Assembly: GCF_000018885.1 (NCBI RefSeq)
Contig: NC_010168.1
Coordinates: 2,728,001 to 2,792,000 of the forward strand
Source of the DNA: Renibacterium salmoninarum ATCC 33209
GTDB lineage: Bacteria > Actinomycetota > Actinomycetes > Actinomycetales > Micrococcaceae
DNA length: 64,000 bases
Reading direction: 5' to 3'
The notes below the pieces were generated by a model that had not been told where the DNA came from, did no database searches, and saw only the letters and a program-made list of their open reading frames with translations. This document shows, one piece after another, positions 17,347-29,132 of this stretch. The stretch's first letter is position 1; the number at the start of each line of letters is the position of its first letter. Both the position numbers and the translations under genes were made by a program.

Positions 17347-18974
17347 CCGAGCAATCCGAGGTACCAGCACAGGCGCCCGAAAACCAACACGACGCCGAGC
17401 AAAACGAAGAGCTCACCGCCTCCGAGCTGCGCGGATACATCCGCAAGGCCCCGCTGACCCGGCAAACCGTCGGTTTTTACACCATCTTCAGCGAGGTTTA
17501 CGTCACCGTGTTCGGCATTGCCGTGCTGTTGGCAATCTCGTTTTCGCTCGTGTCAAAAATTCGTGACACCTACCTAGAAGACTCCGCGAAAAGCGGCCCG
17601 AATCTGTTGATCCAACCGCTCACCCCGATCGTATCGGTCAACATTGCCTGGGCTTTGCTGGCCTTGGTAACGCTAAGCGCCGCGGTGCTACTGATCGGCA
17701 GGCTGGGACCAGCGCATTTGGACCCGCCCCGCACGCAATGGTTGCTGCCTTTACCTGTTTCCAGAAGTTCACTTTTACGACCAATGGTGCTGCGCTGGGC
17801 CTATTTGAGCGCTGCGCTAGGCGCGGTCATTGGCATGTTTCTGGCCATTGTCGAGCCAAGTGAACTCACAGCAAGCAAGATCACCTTCACGGTGCTGAGC
17901 TGCATCGGATTGTTCCTTTGCGGCTTCGCGGTGGCTCAGGCCGCGCAGAATCTAGCGGGCTCCCGGTTGCTGAATCGGATTCTGACCGGCCTTTTGGTGC
18001 TCTTAGTTTTGCTCGGCTTGATCACTGCGTTGGGGCTGCCGATTACTGGGTCTTGGCTTCTGTGGCTGCCCACTAGCTGGCCAATAGTCGCCGCTACAGG
18101 GCAAGTTTGGCCCGTAGCGCTGTTGCCGGTGGGCATCGTCGCTTGCGTTGCCGTTTTGCCCGGACTGGGCCGGATTACCAGCACATCGCTGCGGGAACAC
18201 TCTGCACGCTCATCATTGATTCAATCCAGTATTCAATCGATGGATGCGAGCGCGTTTTCTTCATCGTTTTTGGGTCAAAGTACCGGATCGCGCCGTAATT
18301 TAGCCAAGAATTTGCTTGCCAGCAGTCCATCCGCGGTGCTCATCAAAGCGGATGCCCTCCGTTATTTGAGGCATCCAGGTCGATTGCTTGGCCTGGCTGT
18401 GCTGGCGGTTATCCCGGCGATCCTGCATTCGTTCACTGGTGGTCAAGACGCGGGCGTTACTCTGGTGTCGCTTTTGGTTTGCGCGCTGATGGCAAGCGGC
18501 TCAATGGCCAGCCCGCTCAAACTCAATGCTGGCAACCCTATTCTGGACCGCCTGCTACCGATTCCGTCGGGCTCAGCAAGGCGTCTGCACTCGGCAGTTC
18601 CGGCAATATTGCTCTTTGCCTGGGCCGTTGTGGCATTCGGTTTGCTCTGGCTCACGGGCGTGGGTTCGCCAATTTTCTTCATCGCCGGCATCATCGCTGG
18701 GCCTGCGTTAGCTGGTGCGGCCATCCGCGGTGCTTATAAAAAACCCGTCGATTGGTCCCGGCCAGCAATCGCGACCCCGTTTGGTGCCCTTCCGCCAGGT
18801 GTGGCTGCTCAGTTCTTTGCTGGACCCGATGTGGCGGCAATTTCCATGGCACCGGTACTGATCAGCCTTATCGCTGGCGCTGCGCCGACTATTTTGATCC
18901 CGGTGCAGCTCGGATTGAGTCTGCTCATGTTCTTGATCTTGACTCGCAAACGCGATGAGAAGCCCGAGCAATAA
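17343..18974 (+). CDS. Large membrane subunit of the ABC transporter (DUF6297-like)
   Basis: 543 aa with roughly twelve hydrophobic segments after an acidic 70-residue N-terminal tail. Its layout (GPAHLDPPRTQWLLPLPVSR loop, long second half beginning LIKADALRYLRHPGRL) resembles actinobacterial ABC-2-like permeases annotated as DUF6297; this label is from memory. It is translationally coupled to the ATPase by a 4-bp overlap. Intact. Substrate unknown. Confidence 0.7.
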   Translation: MTEQSEVPAQAPENQHDAEQNEELTASELRGYIRKAPLTRQTVGFYTIFSEVYVTVFGIAVLLAISFSLVSKIRDTYLEDSAKSGPNLLIQPLTPIVSVNIAWALLALVTLSAAVLLIGRLGPAHLDPPRTQWLLPLPVSRSSLLRPMVLRWAYLSAALGAVIGMFLAIVEPSELTASKITFTVLSCIGLFLCGFAVAQAAQNLAGSRLLNRILTGLLVLLVLLGLITALGLPITGSWLLWLPTSWPIVAATGQVWPVALLPVGIVACVAVLPGLGRITSTSLREHSARSSLIQSSIQSMDASAFSSSFLGQSTGSRRNLAKNLLASSPSAVLIKADALRYLRHPGRLLGLAVLAVIPAILHSFTGGQDAGVTLVSLLVCALMASGSMASPLKLNAGNPILDRLLPIPSGSARRLHSAVPAILLFAWAVVAFGLLWLTGVGSPIFFIAGIIAGPALAGAAIRGAYKKPVDWSRPAIATPFGALPPGVAAQFFAGPDVAAISMAPVLISLIAGAAPTILIPVQLGLSLLMFLILTRKRDEKPEQ

Positions 18975-19019
18975 TCTCGCGTTAAGCATGCTGTCCCCGC
19001 CAACAGGTATGTTGGAAGA

Positions 19020-19823
19020 GTGAAGATTGCCACCTGGAATGTGAACTCGTTACGAGCCCGTGCAGACAGAGTCGAAGATTGGCTCCGCCGCACTGATATT
19101 GATGTGCTGGCTATCCAAGAAACCAAGTGCAAAGACGAGAATTTCCCTTGGGAACTGTTTGAAAACAACGGTTATGAGGTTGCGCATTTCGGCTTCAGCC
19201 AGTGGAACGGCGTGGCGATCGCCTCCAAGGTAGGCCTTGACGACGTCGAACGCACCTTCCCCGGACAGCCCGCCTTTGGTAAGCCAGGCGTTGAGCCAGA
19301 GCAAGAAGGCCGTGCAATCGCGGCAACCTGCGGCGGCGTGCGGGTTTGGAGCCTCTACGTACCAAATGGTCGAGCCCTCGACGATCCGCATATGCCGTAC
19401 AAACTTGAGTGGCTACGTGTGCTCAATGAAGAGGCCAAAGGTTGGCTCGCCAAGGACCCAAACGCCCAGATCGCGCTTGTGGGCGACTGGAATATTGCAC
19501 CTCAGGATGACGACGTGTGGGACGTCAAATACTTCATTGATGAGGGGTTGACCCACTTTAGTGCACCCGAGCGGGCGGCTTTCCAGGCCTTTGAGGCCGC
19601 CGGCTTTACCGACGTCGTCCGGCCGAGCCATCCCGGCCCCGGCGTGTACACCTATTGGGATTACAAGCAGCTGCGCTTCCCCAAAAAGGAAGGCATGCGC
19701 ATTGACTTCATTATGGCGTCACCAGCTTTAGCAGCAAGAGTGGTGCATACCGAGATTGATCGTGAAGAGCGTAAAGGCAAAGGTGCTTCAGATCATGCGC
19801 CAGTTATTGCAGAGCTGAGCTGA
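19020..19823 (+). CDS. xth: Exodeoxyribonuclease III
   Basis: 267 aa AP endonuclease / 3'-5' exonuclease of base-excision repair. Catalytic landmarks are present: Asn7 (TWNVNS), Glu34 (IQETKC), Tyr113 (YVPNG), Asp156 and Asn158 (GDWNIAP) and Asp258-His259 (SDHAPV). GTG start with a weak GGAAGA upstream. Followed directly by a hypothetical gene two bases after its stop. Confidence 0.96.
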   Translation: MKIATWNVNSLRARADRVEDWLRRTDIDVLAIQETKCKDENFPWELFENNGYEVAHFGFSQWNGVAIASKVGLDDVERTFPGQPAFGKPGVEPEQEGRAIAATCGGVRVWSLYVPNGRALDDPHMPYKLEWLRVLNEEAKGWLAKDPNAQIALVGDWNIAPQDDDVWDVKYFIDEGLTHFSAPERAAFQAFEAAGFTDVVRPSHPGPGVYTYWDYKQLRFPKKEGMRIDFIMASPALAARVVHTEIDREERKGKGASDHAPVIAELS

Positions 19824-19824
19824 A

Positions 19825-20655
19825 ATGTCTGGCGAGTTGTACTTGGGGCATAGCAACTTACCGTTCCTCTCTGCGCTGCGCCTGTATTTACCGCTTACTG
19901 AGTTCACCGATGTTGAACAGACGCTCATTGAACGCAGCGCCCCGCCCAGTGAGGATCGAATGTATGCCGATCTTCGTGAGCTCAACGATTCGCTAGGCCG
20001 CGTTGTTCGTGCTGGCCCAAGCACCTTGCCCACGGCCGCCGCGGAACGCTTCCGCAGCCTGCAAATGGTCGAAGACGGCCCGGTTTTGTACAGTCTGAAT
20101 CAGGTTCATTTCCGCTCAGCCAAAGCGGTCGAGGCCTTCCGAGACGGCCCAAATAACAGGCTGGCCGAATGGCTGTTCAGTGCAAAAGTCGTTGAGGAAA
20201 TGCATGAATTGGCCGCCACAGAACGACGCGTACTCACCCGCACCTCCACTTGGGGCATCCCCTTTAGCTGGTTCGTCTTAATCTCAGAATCAGACCGAAC
20301 AGAAGTTGTGGAATCGCGAAGCCGCGTAATCACGGTGCGGGTTCAAGTTCCCTTAGCCACCGCGAAACAGCGGCTCGTTTCCGGAATTGCGAATCTCGAA
20401 GTGGCTGCACCGGAACTTGATCTTTTGGACGAACTCCGCGAGCTGCACGACTGGCTTGCTACCGTGCCCGAGCTGGCCGTCGTCGAACTGGACTATGGTG
20501 CAATCGCGGACCGCATTTATCCGGATGAATCACCAATGGACGTCCGGCTTGGTCTGGAGTGTATTGCCGAGGGAGATCTCACCGGGGCGGCCGCGGCGTA
20601 CCGACGGCTCGCCTCCCGGTGGATTCTCATCCGTCAATTGGCCAGGGCTTCCTAG
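19825..20655 (+). CDS. Conserved hypothetical protein downstream of xth
   Basis: 276 aa, soluble, no signal peptide or membrane helix, and no motif I recognise. It is moderately acidic, with an N-terminal region LPFLSALRLYLPLTEFTDVE and a C-terminal half rich in ELRELHDWLA-type helices. The two-base spacing to xth suggests co-expression. It converges on the DoxX gene. Function unknown. Confidence 0.7.
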   Translation: MSGELYLGHSNLPFLSALRLYLPLTEFTDVEQTLIERSAPPSEDRMYADLRELNDSLGRVVRAGPSTLPTAAAERFRSLQMVEDGPVLYSLNQVHFRSAKAVEAFRDGPNNRLAEWLFSAKVVEEMHELAATERRVLTRTSTWGIPFSWFVLISESDRTEVVESRSRVITVRVQVPLATAKQRLVSGIANLEVAAPELDLLDELRELHDWLATVPELAVVELDYGAIADRIYPDESPMDVRLGLECIAEGDLTGAAAAYRRLASRWILIRQLARAS

Positions 20656-20658
20656 CGC

Positions 20659-21093
20659 TTAGGCCAGCACTGCTTTGAGCCGCTTGCTGCGGCCAAACAG
20701 TAGGCCGTCCAGGGCGAATTTTCCTGGGCCGGTCAACGCGAGCGTGGCGCAAATTGCGGCCAAAGCGAGGACGTATTCGTAGCCGCCCTTGCCTGCGAAG
20801 AAGCCTTGCGGAGCGTGGACTGTTACCAGCGCGCCGATCATATCAATGACTAGTAATACTGCGATTGGCCGGCTCAGGAGGCCAATTACTAGCGCCGCAC
20901 CTCCGATTAACTCAAGCCCGGCGATGAACGGTGCGGTCACTGAAGGTGCCGGAATACCCATCGCGGTAAAACCATCTGCGGTGGCCGGGATTCCATCGCT
21001 AAATTTTTGCCAGCCATGCATGATGAAAATGATGCCGGTGACTACGCGTAGTACCAACAGGCCTAAAGGGGCTGAATTCTTATTGCTTGCCAT
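20659..21093 (-). CDS. DoxX family membrane protein
   Basis: 144 aa with four hydrophobic helices. The opening LVLRVVTGIIFIMHGWQKF and GLELIGGAALVIGLLSRP are characteristic of DoxX/YphA-like proteins. ATG 21093 is chosen because GAAGGAG lies 10 bases upstream. Role uncertain (redox-related membrane functions are proposed for relatives). Monocistronic. Confidence 0.88.
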   Translation of the reverse strand: MASNKNSAPLGLLVLRVVTGIIFIMHGWQKFSDGIPATADGFTAMGIPAPSVTAPFIAGLELIGGAALVIGLLSRPIAVLLVIDMIGALVTVHAPQGFFAGKGGYEYVLALAAICATLALTGPGKFALDGLLFGRSKRLKAVLA

Positions 21094-21194
21094 GGGGCGT
21101 GCTCCTTCGTTGTGGGGGTGAGTCGTCTCATGGAACTCGTAGAACACCCCTTGCGACGGAACGCAGCCTGGTTAGGTTCACCCGCATGGCGCGT

Positions 21195-22250
21195 TCACAG
21201 CTTATTCCCGGTTTCAGCCCGTTCGTCACCCTGCCCAACGGTTCGCGATAGCAACAACTCGAACGGCGCGGCCACACTGTGCACCGCACCCTCGACGCCG
21301 TCGAGTTGGCGAAGTAACATCCCAGCGGCCACTCGGCCCTGCGCCACCGGATCTTGCCGTACCCTGGTTAGTCCGGCTGGAGCCGCGAATTCATGGTCAT
21401 CAATGCCAATCACGGACAGATCCTGAGGAACCTGAATTCCACGCCGCTGCGCTTCCATCAGTACGCCCAGAGCCATCTCGTCGGATGCGCAGAAGACCGC
21501 CGTCGGGCGTCACTGCGGATCGCCAAATTCGGGCCGGTCAAACAATCGCGCTGCAGCGTGAACTCCGCCAGCTACCGTGCAGTCGCCATTGAGCTCCCAC
21601 TCGGGCCGCAAGGCGAGCCCAGCAGCAACAATGGCGTCCTCAAAGGCCCGGTCTCGAAGCTTAGGCACCGCGAAGTTCAGCTCATCTTCCTCTTCGCCCA
21701 AGACTTGCGCGATTCGGGTATGTCCCAGCTCAATGAGATGCCGGGTAGCAAGTTGCGCAGCCGCGTAATCGTCAATACAAACTTGGTCGAACCCTTTGAC
21801 CGGCCCGCCCAACGCGATCAACGGAATCTCCGTGCGATGCAGATGTTCCAATTCCGATGGCCGCAAAGCAAGGCAAAGCACCACCAGAGCGTCGATTTGC
21901 TTCCGCAGCATGGTGTGCTCAAACAACCGTTCTCGGCTAACTCCATAACCACCCAGGCTGATCAACATCAAGTTGTACTTCTGCGTATGCAGCTCGCTGT
22001 CCACGCCTTCGATCGCGCGCGCAAAAAACCATCGGCTCACATACGGCGCCAGCACGCCGATGGTGCGAGTACGTCCAGTAGCAAGACCGCTCGCTGCCGA
22101 AGATGCCACGTAGCCCATGTCTGAGGCCAGCGCCAGAACCCGCTCTCGCGTCTTCGGGCTGACTCGCGGCAATCCGCGGATCGCGCGCGAAACCGTAGCC
22201 GTTGAGACATTGGCGGCAGCCGCGACGTCTTCAATGCTGGTAGCGATGGT
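21195..22250 (-). pseudogene. LacI-family regulator of the alpha-glucoside locus, nonsense mutation
   Basis: HTH TSIEDVAAAANVSTATVSRA followed by a sugar-binding domain. An in-frame TGA at 21510-21512 separates ARLFDRPEFGDPQ from RPTAVFCASDEMALGVLM; Arg or Trp would be expected there. The rest continues in frame to 21195 (VIGIDDHEFAAPAGLTRVRQ). The start is unclear: GTCAGGAGCC is a good ribosome site but the codon about 7 bases on is ATC, possibly a mutated ATG. Lies downstream of the transporter genes it probably controlled. Confidence 0.85.
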
Positions 22251-22263
22251 TCGGCTCCTGACC

Positions 22264-22518
22264 TTAGTTTCGGCTTTTACGCTGTAGCCTGGCCCGGAAG
22301 CGCAAAAGTAACACCATGACAATCACGACGGCGGCCAGCAACAGTGCCCAGCCCAAGGCCGGACCACCAGTAAGTTCCAACCAGACCACAGTAATCAACA
22401 AGACGATTCCCCAAAAACCGAGGAATCCGATGCCCATATCAAGATGCTCAGCAGCACGTCCTTTGGGCGCGCCCTGTGGCGGTGGCTTTGGCCCAGCGTT
22501 TTCCGTGGACCAACTCAT
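22264..22518 (-). CDS. Small two-helix membrane protein of the sugar ABC operon
   Basis: 84 aa: a Pro/Gly-rich N-terminus, two hydrophobic helices (GFLGFWGIVLLITVVWLEL and GWALLLAAVVIVMVLLLRF) and a basic tail ending LQRKSRN. It starts in a 4-bp overlap with the MalG-like permease, so it belongs to the transporter operon. No family recognised; possibly an accessory or stability factor for the permease. Confidence 0.75.
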   Translation of the reverse strand: MSWSTENAGPKPPPQGAPKGRAAEHLDMGIGFLGFWGIVLLITVVWLELTGGPALGWALLLAAVVIVMVLLLRFRARLQRKSRN

Positions 22519-23384
22519 TTCACACCACCGGCGGTCAATCCAGCCACGATCTTACGCTGGAAGACCAACACCATAATCACCAAGGGCACCGTCACAATGG
22601 TTCCGGCCGCCATCACGGCGGTGTACGGCTCTTGATGCGGCTGCGCCCCAGCAAAGGAGGCAATTGCCACGGTCACGGTTTTGGTCGCGTCGTTGCTGAG
22701 CTGGCTCGCGATAAGGAACTCGTTCCAAGAGGCAATAAAAGCCAAGATCGCAGTGGTAAATACGGCCGGGGCCGCGAGCGGCATAATGACTTTTCGGAAG
22801 GCTTGCCCCTGCGTGCAGCCGTCCATTCGGGCAGCTTCTTCTAGCTCCCACGGCATCTCCCGGAAGAACGACACCAGGGTGTACACCGTCAGCGGCAGCA
22901 CAAAGGAGATGTTCGGAATGATCAGCGCTTGGTACTGGCCAATCCAGCCCCAATCGGTAAACAGCTGAAACAGCGGCGTAATCAGCGCGACACCGGGGAA
23001 CATCGAAGCGCCCAAGATCAGGCCCAAAACAATGAACTTGAACCGAAAGTTCAGCCGGGCCAACGCATAAGCGGCAAATACGCCAACCAGCAAGGCGATC
23101 ACCGTCACCACAACGCCAATCAGCACGCTGTTGAACAACGCCAAGCCAAAGTGATTGCCACGGTCCTCAGAGAACGCAGTGATGAAGTTATCCCACGTCG
23201 GCGCTGTTGGCACTGGCGTGGTTTCAAAAGTAGCGTCGGACGGTCGGAACGCCGTCACCACCATCCAATAAAACGGGGCCAAGCACCAGAGCACAATAAT
23301 GATCGCTTGGATATAGGTACGCCCCTGCGCCCAACGGCTTCGGTTGGTGGATTTAGCATTCACGGGAACTGTTGCGGTGCTCAT
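22515..23384 (-). CDS. Sugar ABC transporter permease, MalG type
   Basis: 289 aa with six helices and the cytoplasmic EAA loop (EEAARMDGCTQGQAFRKVIMPL) that docks to the ATPase. It imports maltose or another alpha-glucoside, inferred from the neighbouring GH13 gene. Starts in a 4-bp overlap with the MalF-type gene. Intact. No ATPase gene is nearby; such actinobacterial systems usually share an MsiK-type ATPase encoded elsewhere. Confidence 0.9.
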   Translation of the reverse strand: MSTATVPVNAKSTNRSRWAQGRTYIQAIIIVLWCLAPFYWMVVTAFRPSDATFETTPVPTAPTWDNFITAFSEDRGNHFGLALFNSVLIGVVVTVIALLVGVFAAYALARLNFRFKFIVLGLILGASMFPGVALITPLFQLFTDWGWIGQYQALIIPNISFVLPLTVYTLVSFFREMPWELEEAARMDGCTQGQAFRKVIMPLAAPAVFTTAILAFIASWNEFLIASQLSNDATKTVTVAIASFAGAQPHQEPYTAVMAAGTIVTVPLVIMVLVFQRKIVAGLTAGGVK

Positions 23385-24421
23385 GCTGCGCCCACCTTAA
23401 CTTTTTTGGCTTCCTTATCAAGGCCTGAAGACTGCACCGCGTTCGCGCCGAGGAAGCGAATGAAGATGAAGGCAACTAAGAACACCACAATGAACGTGAT
23501 CGTCGACAAGGCTGAGGCCAAATTTTGACCTTGACGTATTTGTTCAACCACCAACGTGGAGAGCGTGTCCGTGTTGTTCGCTCCGCCGGTAAGAATCGCC
23601 GGTAGGTCGTACATCCGCAAAGCATCCAAAGTACGGAACAGAATCGCAACCATCAAGGCGGGTTTCACCATGGGCAAGGTGATCATTCGGAAGCGTTGCC
23701 AAGCATTTGCGCCGTCGACCTTTGCGGCTTCGTAGACTTCAGCCGGGATCATTTGCAGGCCAGCGAGGATCAGCAAGGCCATAAACGGCGTCGTCTTCCA
23801 GGTATCGGCCATAATGATTGCCCATTTGGAGGGCCACTCGGAACCTGTCCAGAGAATCTGAGTGCCAAAGATCTTATTGATGACGCCGTCAAAGGCGAAC
23901 ATGAAGAAGAACAGTTTGGCGGTTACCGCGGTCGGAATTGCCCATGGCACCAGAACTGCGGCGCGAACCAGGTCGCGGCCTTTGAAGGTCCTCGCCATGA
24001 TGAGCGCCATCCAGAAACCAACCACGGTTTCTAGCGCCACCGTGATCACGGTGAAGAAAAACGTGTTCCCCATGGCGGACCAAGATTGTGCGCCTAGCTG
24101 GCCGGGCGCAAAATCTTGGAATCCGCCACCGGGCGCCGGGCATTGTTGCAGCACCCAAGAGACATAGTTTTGGAATCCGGCAAAGCCGCCGGCCTGAAAG
24201 AAGCCATTGGCATCCAGACCAGGATTTTGTTCAAAGGACATCACTACGGCGGACACCACCGGATATCCAATCACCACGGCTAGCAGAATCAGCGTTGGCG
24301 CAAGCAGCCAGCTGGCCCAGCCAGTTTGCATTTTTTGTTTACGGTCGCCGTTTGGCGCGCCTCGGCCCTTGGGGCCTTGCGAACTCGCTTCGGCATCGAC
24401 GTCGTCGGCTATGACGGACAT
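23381..24421 (-). CDS. Sugar ABC transporter permease, MalF type
   Basis: 346 aa. A hydrophilic N-terminus of about 35 residues is followed by six or more helices and the EAA loop (YEAAKVDGANAWQRFRMITL). Pairs with the MalG-type permease (4-bp overlap). Intact. The upstream binding protein of the same operon is frameshifted, so the importer probably lacks a functional receptor. Confidence 0.9.
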   Translation of the reverse strand: MSVIADDVDAEASSQGPKGRGAPNGDRKQKMQTGWASWLLAPTLILLAVVIGYPVVSAVVMSFEQNPGLDANGFFQAGGFAGFQNYVSWVLQQCPAPGGGFQDFAPGQLGAQSWSAMGNTFFFTVITVALETVVGFWMALIMARTFKGRDLVRAAVLVPWAIPTAVTAKLFFFMFAFDGVINKIFGTQILWTGSEWPSKWAIIMADTWKTTPFMALLILAGLQMIPAEVYEAAKVDGANAWQRFRMITLPMVKPALMVAILFRTLDALRMYDLPAILTGGANNTDTLSTLVVEQIRQGQNLASALSTITFIVVFLVAFIFIRFLGANAVQSSGLDKEAKKVKVGAA

Positions 24422-24501
24422 GCCTCCTCCTTCATCTGCCGCGCCATCGCGGCGAAAGTCCTTGGCCAGCCCCTAGCGGAGACGGCCCAGCAGCCTTTCA
24501 G

Positions 24502-25789
24502 CTATTTAATGCCCGCCGACTGCATTGCGGTCTTGATGTCAGAAATCGCCGGATCCACTGATTTGTCACCCTTGAGCGCAGAGAATGCGTTGCTCTGGAT
24601 CGCCTTAGTGACTGCCGGGTAGAACGGCGTCACTGGACGCGGAACAGCGTTTTCGATCGAGGTCTTCAACGCCGGCAAGTAAGGCAGTTTTGCGGTCAAT
24701 TCCGGATCGTCGTAAAGCTTGCTCAGTACGGGAGCTGCAGATGCCTGCGTGACGTAAAGCTTCTGCATCTCTTCCCCGGTGACAAACTTGACGAAGTCCA
24801 GGGCGGTTGCTTTGTTCTTCGAATACACGCTCACACCCAAACTGTGCCCGCCAAGGGTAGATGCACCCGGACCGCTTGCGCCGGGCAGCGGGGCAACGCC
24901 AAAGTTGTCTTTGACCGTGCTGGTGCTGTCGGTAGTTGCCAGGTTGTAGACATAGGGCCAGTTGCGCAAGAAGAGCAGCTTGCCGTCTTCGAAGGACTGC
25001 CGTCCTTGTTCCTCTTGGTAGGTGATGGCCTGTTTCGGGATATTGCCATTCTTATAGGCGGTGGCCAAGTTCTCTAGGCCCGCTTTTGCCTTATCCGAGT
25101 CGATGGCTACTTTGCCGTCGTCGCCAATGATTTGGCCACCGGTAGAGTTGATCGCCTCCGCAGCGTTAACCGTCATAACCTTCGTACTGCGCGAATTGGC
25201 CGGCAAAGCAGTCAATGCCATTGGTCTTGGCAATTGAGCACATACTCATCATCTCGTCCCACGTTTTGGGCGGCGTGGGCACTAGATCTTTGCGGTAGTA
25301 AAGCAACGCACCGTCCGAGATCTGCGGTGCCGCGTAAAGCGTGTCCTTATAGGTTGCGCTCTTCACGGTTGCTGGCAGCATTGCGGAAGTATCCAGTGCC
25401 ATCTTATCTTTGAACGGCTGCAGCCAACCCTGTGCAGCAAATTCTGCGGTCCAAACTACGTCAACGCTCATCACGTCGTAATTCACGTTCTTCGTTTGAA
25501 GGTTTTTGACCATATCGTCGTGCTGTTGGTCGGCGTTGTCAGTAAGTTCTTTGAGGGTCACGATCTGGTCTGGATGCAGTGCATTCCATTTCGCCACGAT
25601 CGGTGCCGCGATGTTCGAGTTGTCTTTGCCTTGAACGTAGGTGATGGGGCCCCGACCGTCTAACCCGTTCTGCGCGTCGCCGCCTCCGCCAGCGGTTCCA
25701 CCGCCCCCGCTGCCGCCCCCACAAGCCGCCAGACTAACTGCTATGACGCCCACCGCGAGTGCGGGGGCAAGTGCTTTCGCAACCTTCAT
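24502..25789 (-). pseudogene. Sugar ABC substrate-binding lipoprotein, frameshifted
   Basis: The N-terminal part has a lipoprotein signal ending VSLAAC and a Gly-rich linker and runs to FAGQFAQYEG. The second part, in another frame, continues VNAAEAINSTGGQIIGDDG to the C-terminus. One extra T in GGTTATG (about 25176) accounts for the break (QYEGMTVNAAEA if removed). ATG 25789 is chosen for AGGAG eight bases upstream. First gene of the permease operon and divergent from the GH13 gene. Confidence 0.87.
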
Positions 25790-25897
25790 GCTGATACTCC
25801 TCATTGAGTCGTCCGAACCAGCAGCTCCTTGAACCTGTCCAAAACCTGGCCGGAATCTGTGAGATGCGTAGTTGAGTGATGCGGATCATCCTAGTAA

Positions 25898-27708
<1,811 letters not shown>

Positions 27709-27755
27709 CTCACCACCCGAACTAACCCTGCTACTTCCGGAACTAACTCCGCTCC

Positions 27756-27824
27756 GGATGCATTTTCGGCATGGGGATGCGCGTTTTGCGGTTGAAAGCG
27801 CATCCCCATGCCGAAAATGCATCC
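27756..27824. terminator. 27-bp perfect inverted repeat between convergent genes
   Basis: Arms 27756-27782 and 27798-27824 are exact reverse complements around a 15-base loop. It lies between the GH13 stop (27708) and the convergent envelope operon stop (27853), the place for a bidirectional terminator. There is no U-tract, and the arm is unusually long for a terminator. Confidence 0.75.
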
Positions 27825-27852
27825 CAAGCTGGGGGAAGTAGGGCACCTGACG

Positions 27853-28464
27853 TCAGTGAACGCGCTCGGCCTTCGTGAATCGGGCGCGGGTTCCGGAGCC
27901 GATGCTTAAAAGAACCGGGGTGCGTTGACCCAGCAATTCATCGAGTGCGCCAACTAGCTCGGAGACTTCAGCTGCGACTTTGTGCGGGGCAACGCCTTGC
28001 CTGGGCAGTACCCGGATCTTCAATCCTGGCTCGCCTTTGACCTCGTAAGTGGTGACTGTTGCACCGAGCAATTCTGGGCGTTCATTTAATGCCTGACGCA
28101 GTAGCTGTTCCGCCACGCTGCCGTTGATCGAGACCAAACCATCAGCCTCACCCTGATCATCAGCAGCTGCCAAAATTGTGGTGCGTCCGCGGCCTTGATT
28201 GGCTACCCAAGCGATCATGCCAATGATCAGCAAAACCAGTACAACGGCGACGCCAATCCAGATCAGCGAGCTATTCTGCCCAGAAATCGCAGTGTTAGCT
28301 GCCACCTCACGCAGTTGCTTGACCAATGGTCCTGCCCAACCCTGCCACCAGGAAGCGAACCCGGGAAATGCAGACAAAGCAACGGCGAGTGCACCAGCAG
28401 CAAGTAAAACCAAACCAAAAAGCGCCAGGAGGATGCGGTTGGCTACCCGAGGAGTCTCGTTCAT
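27853..28464 (-). CDS. AmaP-like envelope-stress membrane anchor protein
   Basis: 203 aa with two N-terminal hydrophobic helices (LLALFGLVLLAAGALAVALS and LIWIGVAVVLVLLIIGMIAW), then a soluble domain with VSINGSVAEQLLRQAL and LKIRVLPRQG. This layout resembles alkaline-shock-response membrane anchors that dock Asp23 proteins. Last gene of a five-gene unit, all joined by 4-bp overlaps. No charge or domain loss seen. Confidence 0.7.
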   Translation of the reverse strand: MNETPRVANRILLALFGLVLLAAGALAVALSAFPGFASWWQGWAGPLVKQLREVAANTAISGQNSSLIWIGVAVVLVLLIIGMIAWVANQGRGRTTILAAADDQGEADGLVSINGSVAEQLLRQALNERPELLGATVTTYEVKGEPGLKIRVLPRQGVAPHKVAAEVSELVGALDELLGQRTPVLLSIGSGTRARFTKAERVH

Positions 28465-29132
28465 ACTCCGATCACCCCCGTCGCAGCAACGTTGACTCGA
28501 ACTTGTGGAAGCGGTTTTGGCTGCATTGATTCAAGTTCATTTTCAATCGCGGCTTTGATTGATTCACTGTTCAATGCCACACCAGAAGTGGGCCGAACGT
28601 TGACCACCACATTGTGCTGTGAAACCACAACCATAACTTGTTCCTGGGTCACTCCCGAGGCCAATCTGGCCCTGCGCGCCAGCGCTGACGCAATAACTTC
28701 GTCATCGACGACGACGGCGATCCGCGGGTCAACGAGGGTATGCCGGGCACGCCGTCCCGGTCTGACCGCCTTGAGAAAAAAGATCAAGCCAAACAAAAGT
28801 AATACGGCGCCGATCACACCCAGCAGAACCGGCGTCATGCCCTGCGGTAATTGGGCTAAGCGGTCCAATGCGGTTTGCGGGTCGATGAGCCATGCTGGCT
28901 GATTAACGATTCGTAAGCCGCATTCCAACAATGCGTAGATCGACAGAACCGTGATGATAAAAGCTGCCACGCCGGAAATTATTGCTCGAGACGAAGACAA
29001 CTCGCGGCGAACTGCACGAGTTAGGTCGAGGGATTTGCCACCCGCAGGTGCTGGCGTCGAACCAGACTGGTTTTTCGGCGCCGCCGGTTCTTCTTCGGGC
29101 CTAAACTGCGCCAAGACATCCGTTGAGCTCAC
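28461..29132 (-). CDS. DUF6286-like membrane protein of the Asp23 operon
   Basis: 223 aa. A Pro-rich cytoplasmic N-terminus is followed by two hydrophobic helices and a C-terminal domain with DPRIAVVVDDEVIASALARR and a beta/alpha pattern like the other operon members. Actinobacterial Asp23 clusters commonly contain such a protein; the DUF6286 name is from memory. Overlaps both neighbours by 4 bp. Intact; function unknown beyond probable envelope stress. Confidence 0.65.
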   Translation of the reverse strand: MSSTDVLAQFRPEEEPAAPKNQSGSTPAPAGGKSLDLTRAVRRELSSSRAIISGVAAFIITVLSIYALLECGLRIVNQPAWLIDPQTALDRLAQLPQGMTPVLLGVIGAVLLLFGLIFFLKAVRPGRRARHTLVDPRIAVVVDDEVIASALARRARLASGVTQEQVMVVVSQHNVVVNVRPTSGVALNSESIKAAIENELESMQPKPLPQVRVNVAATGVIGV

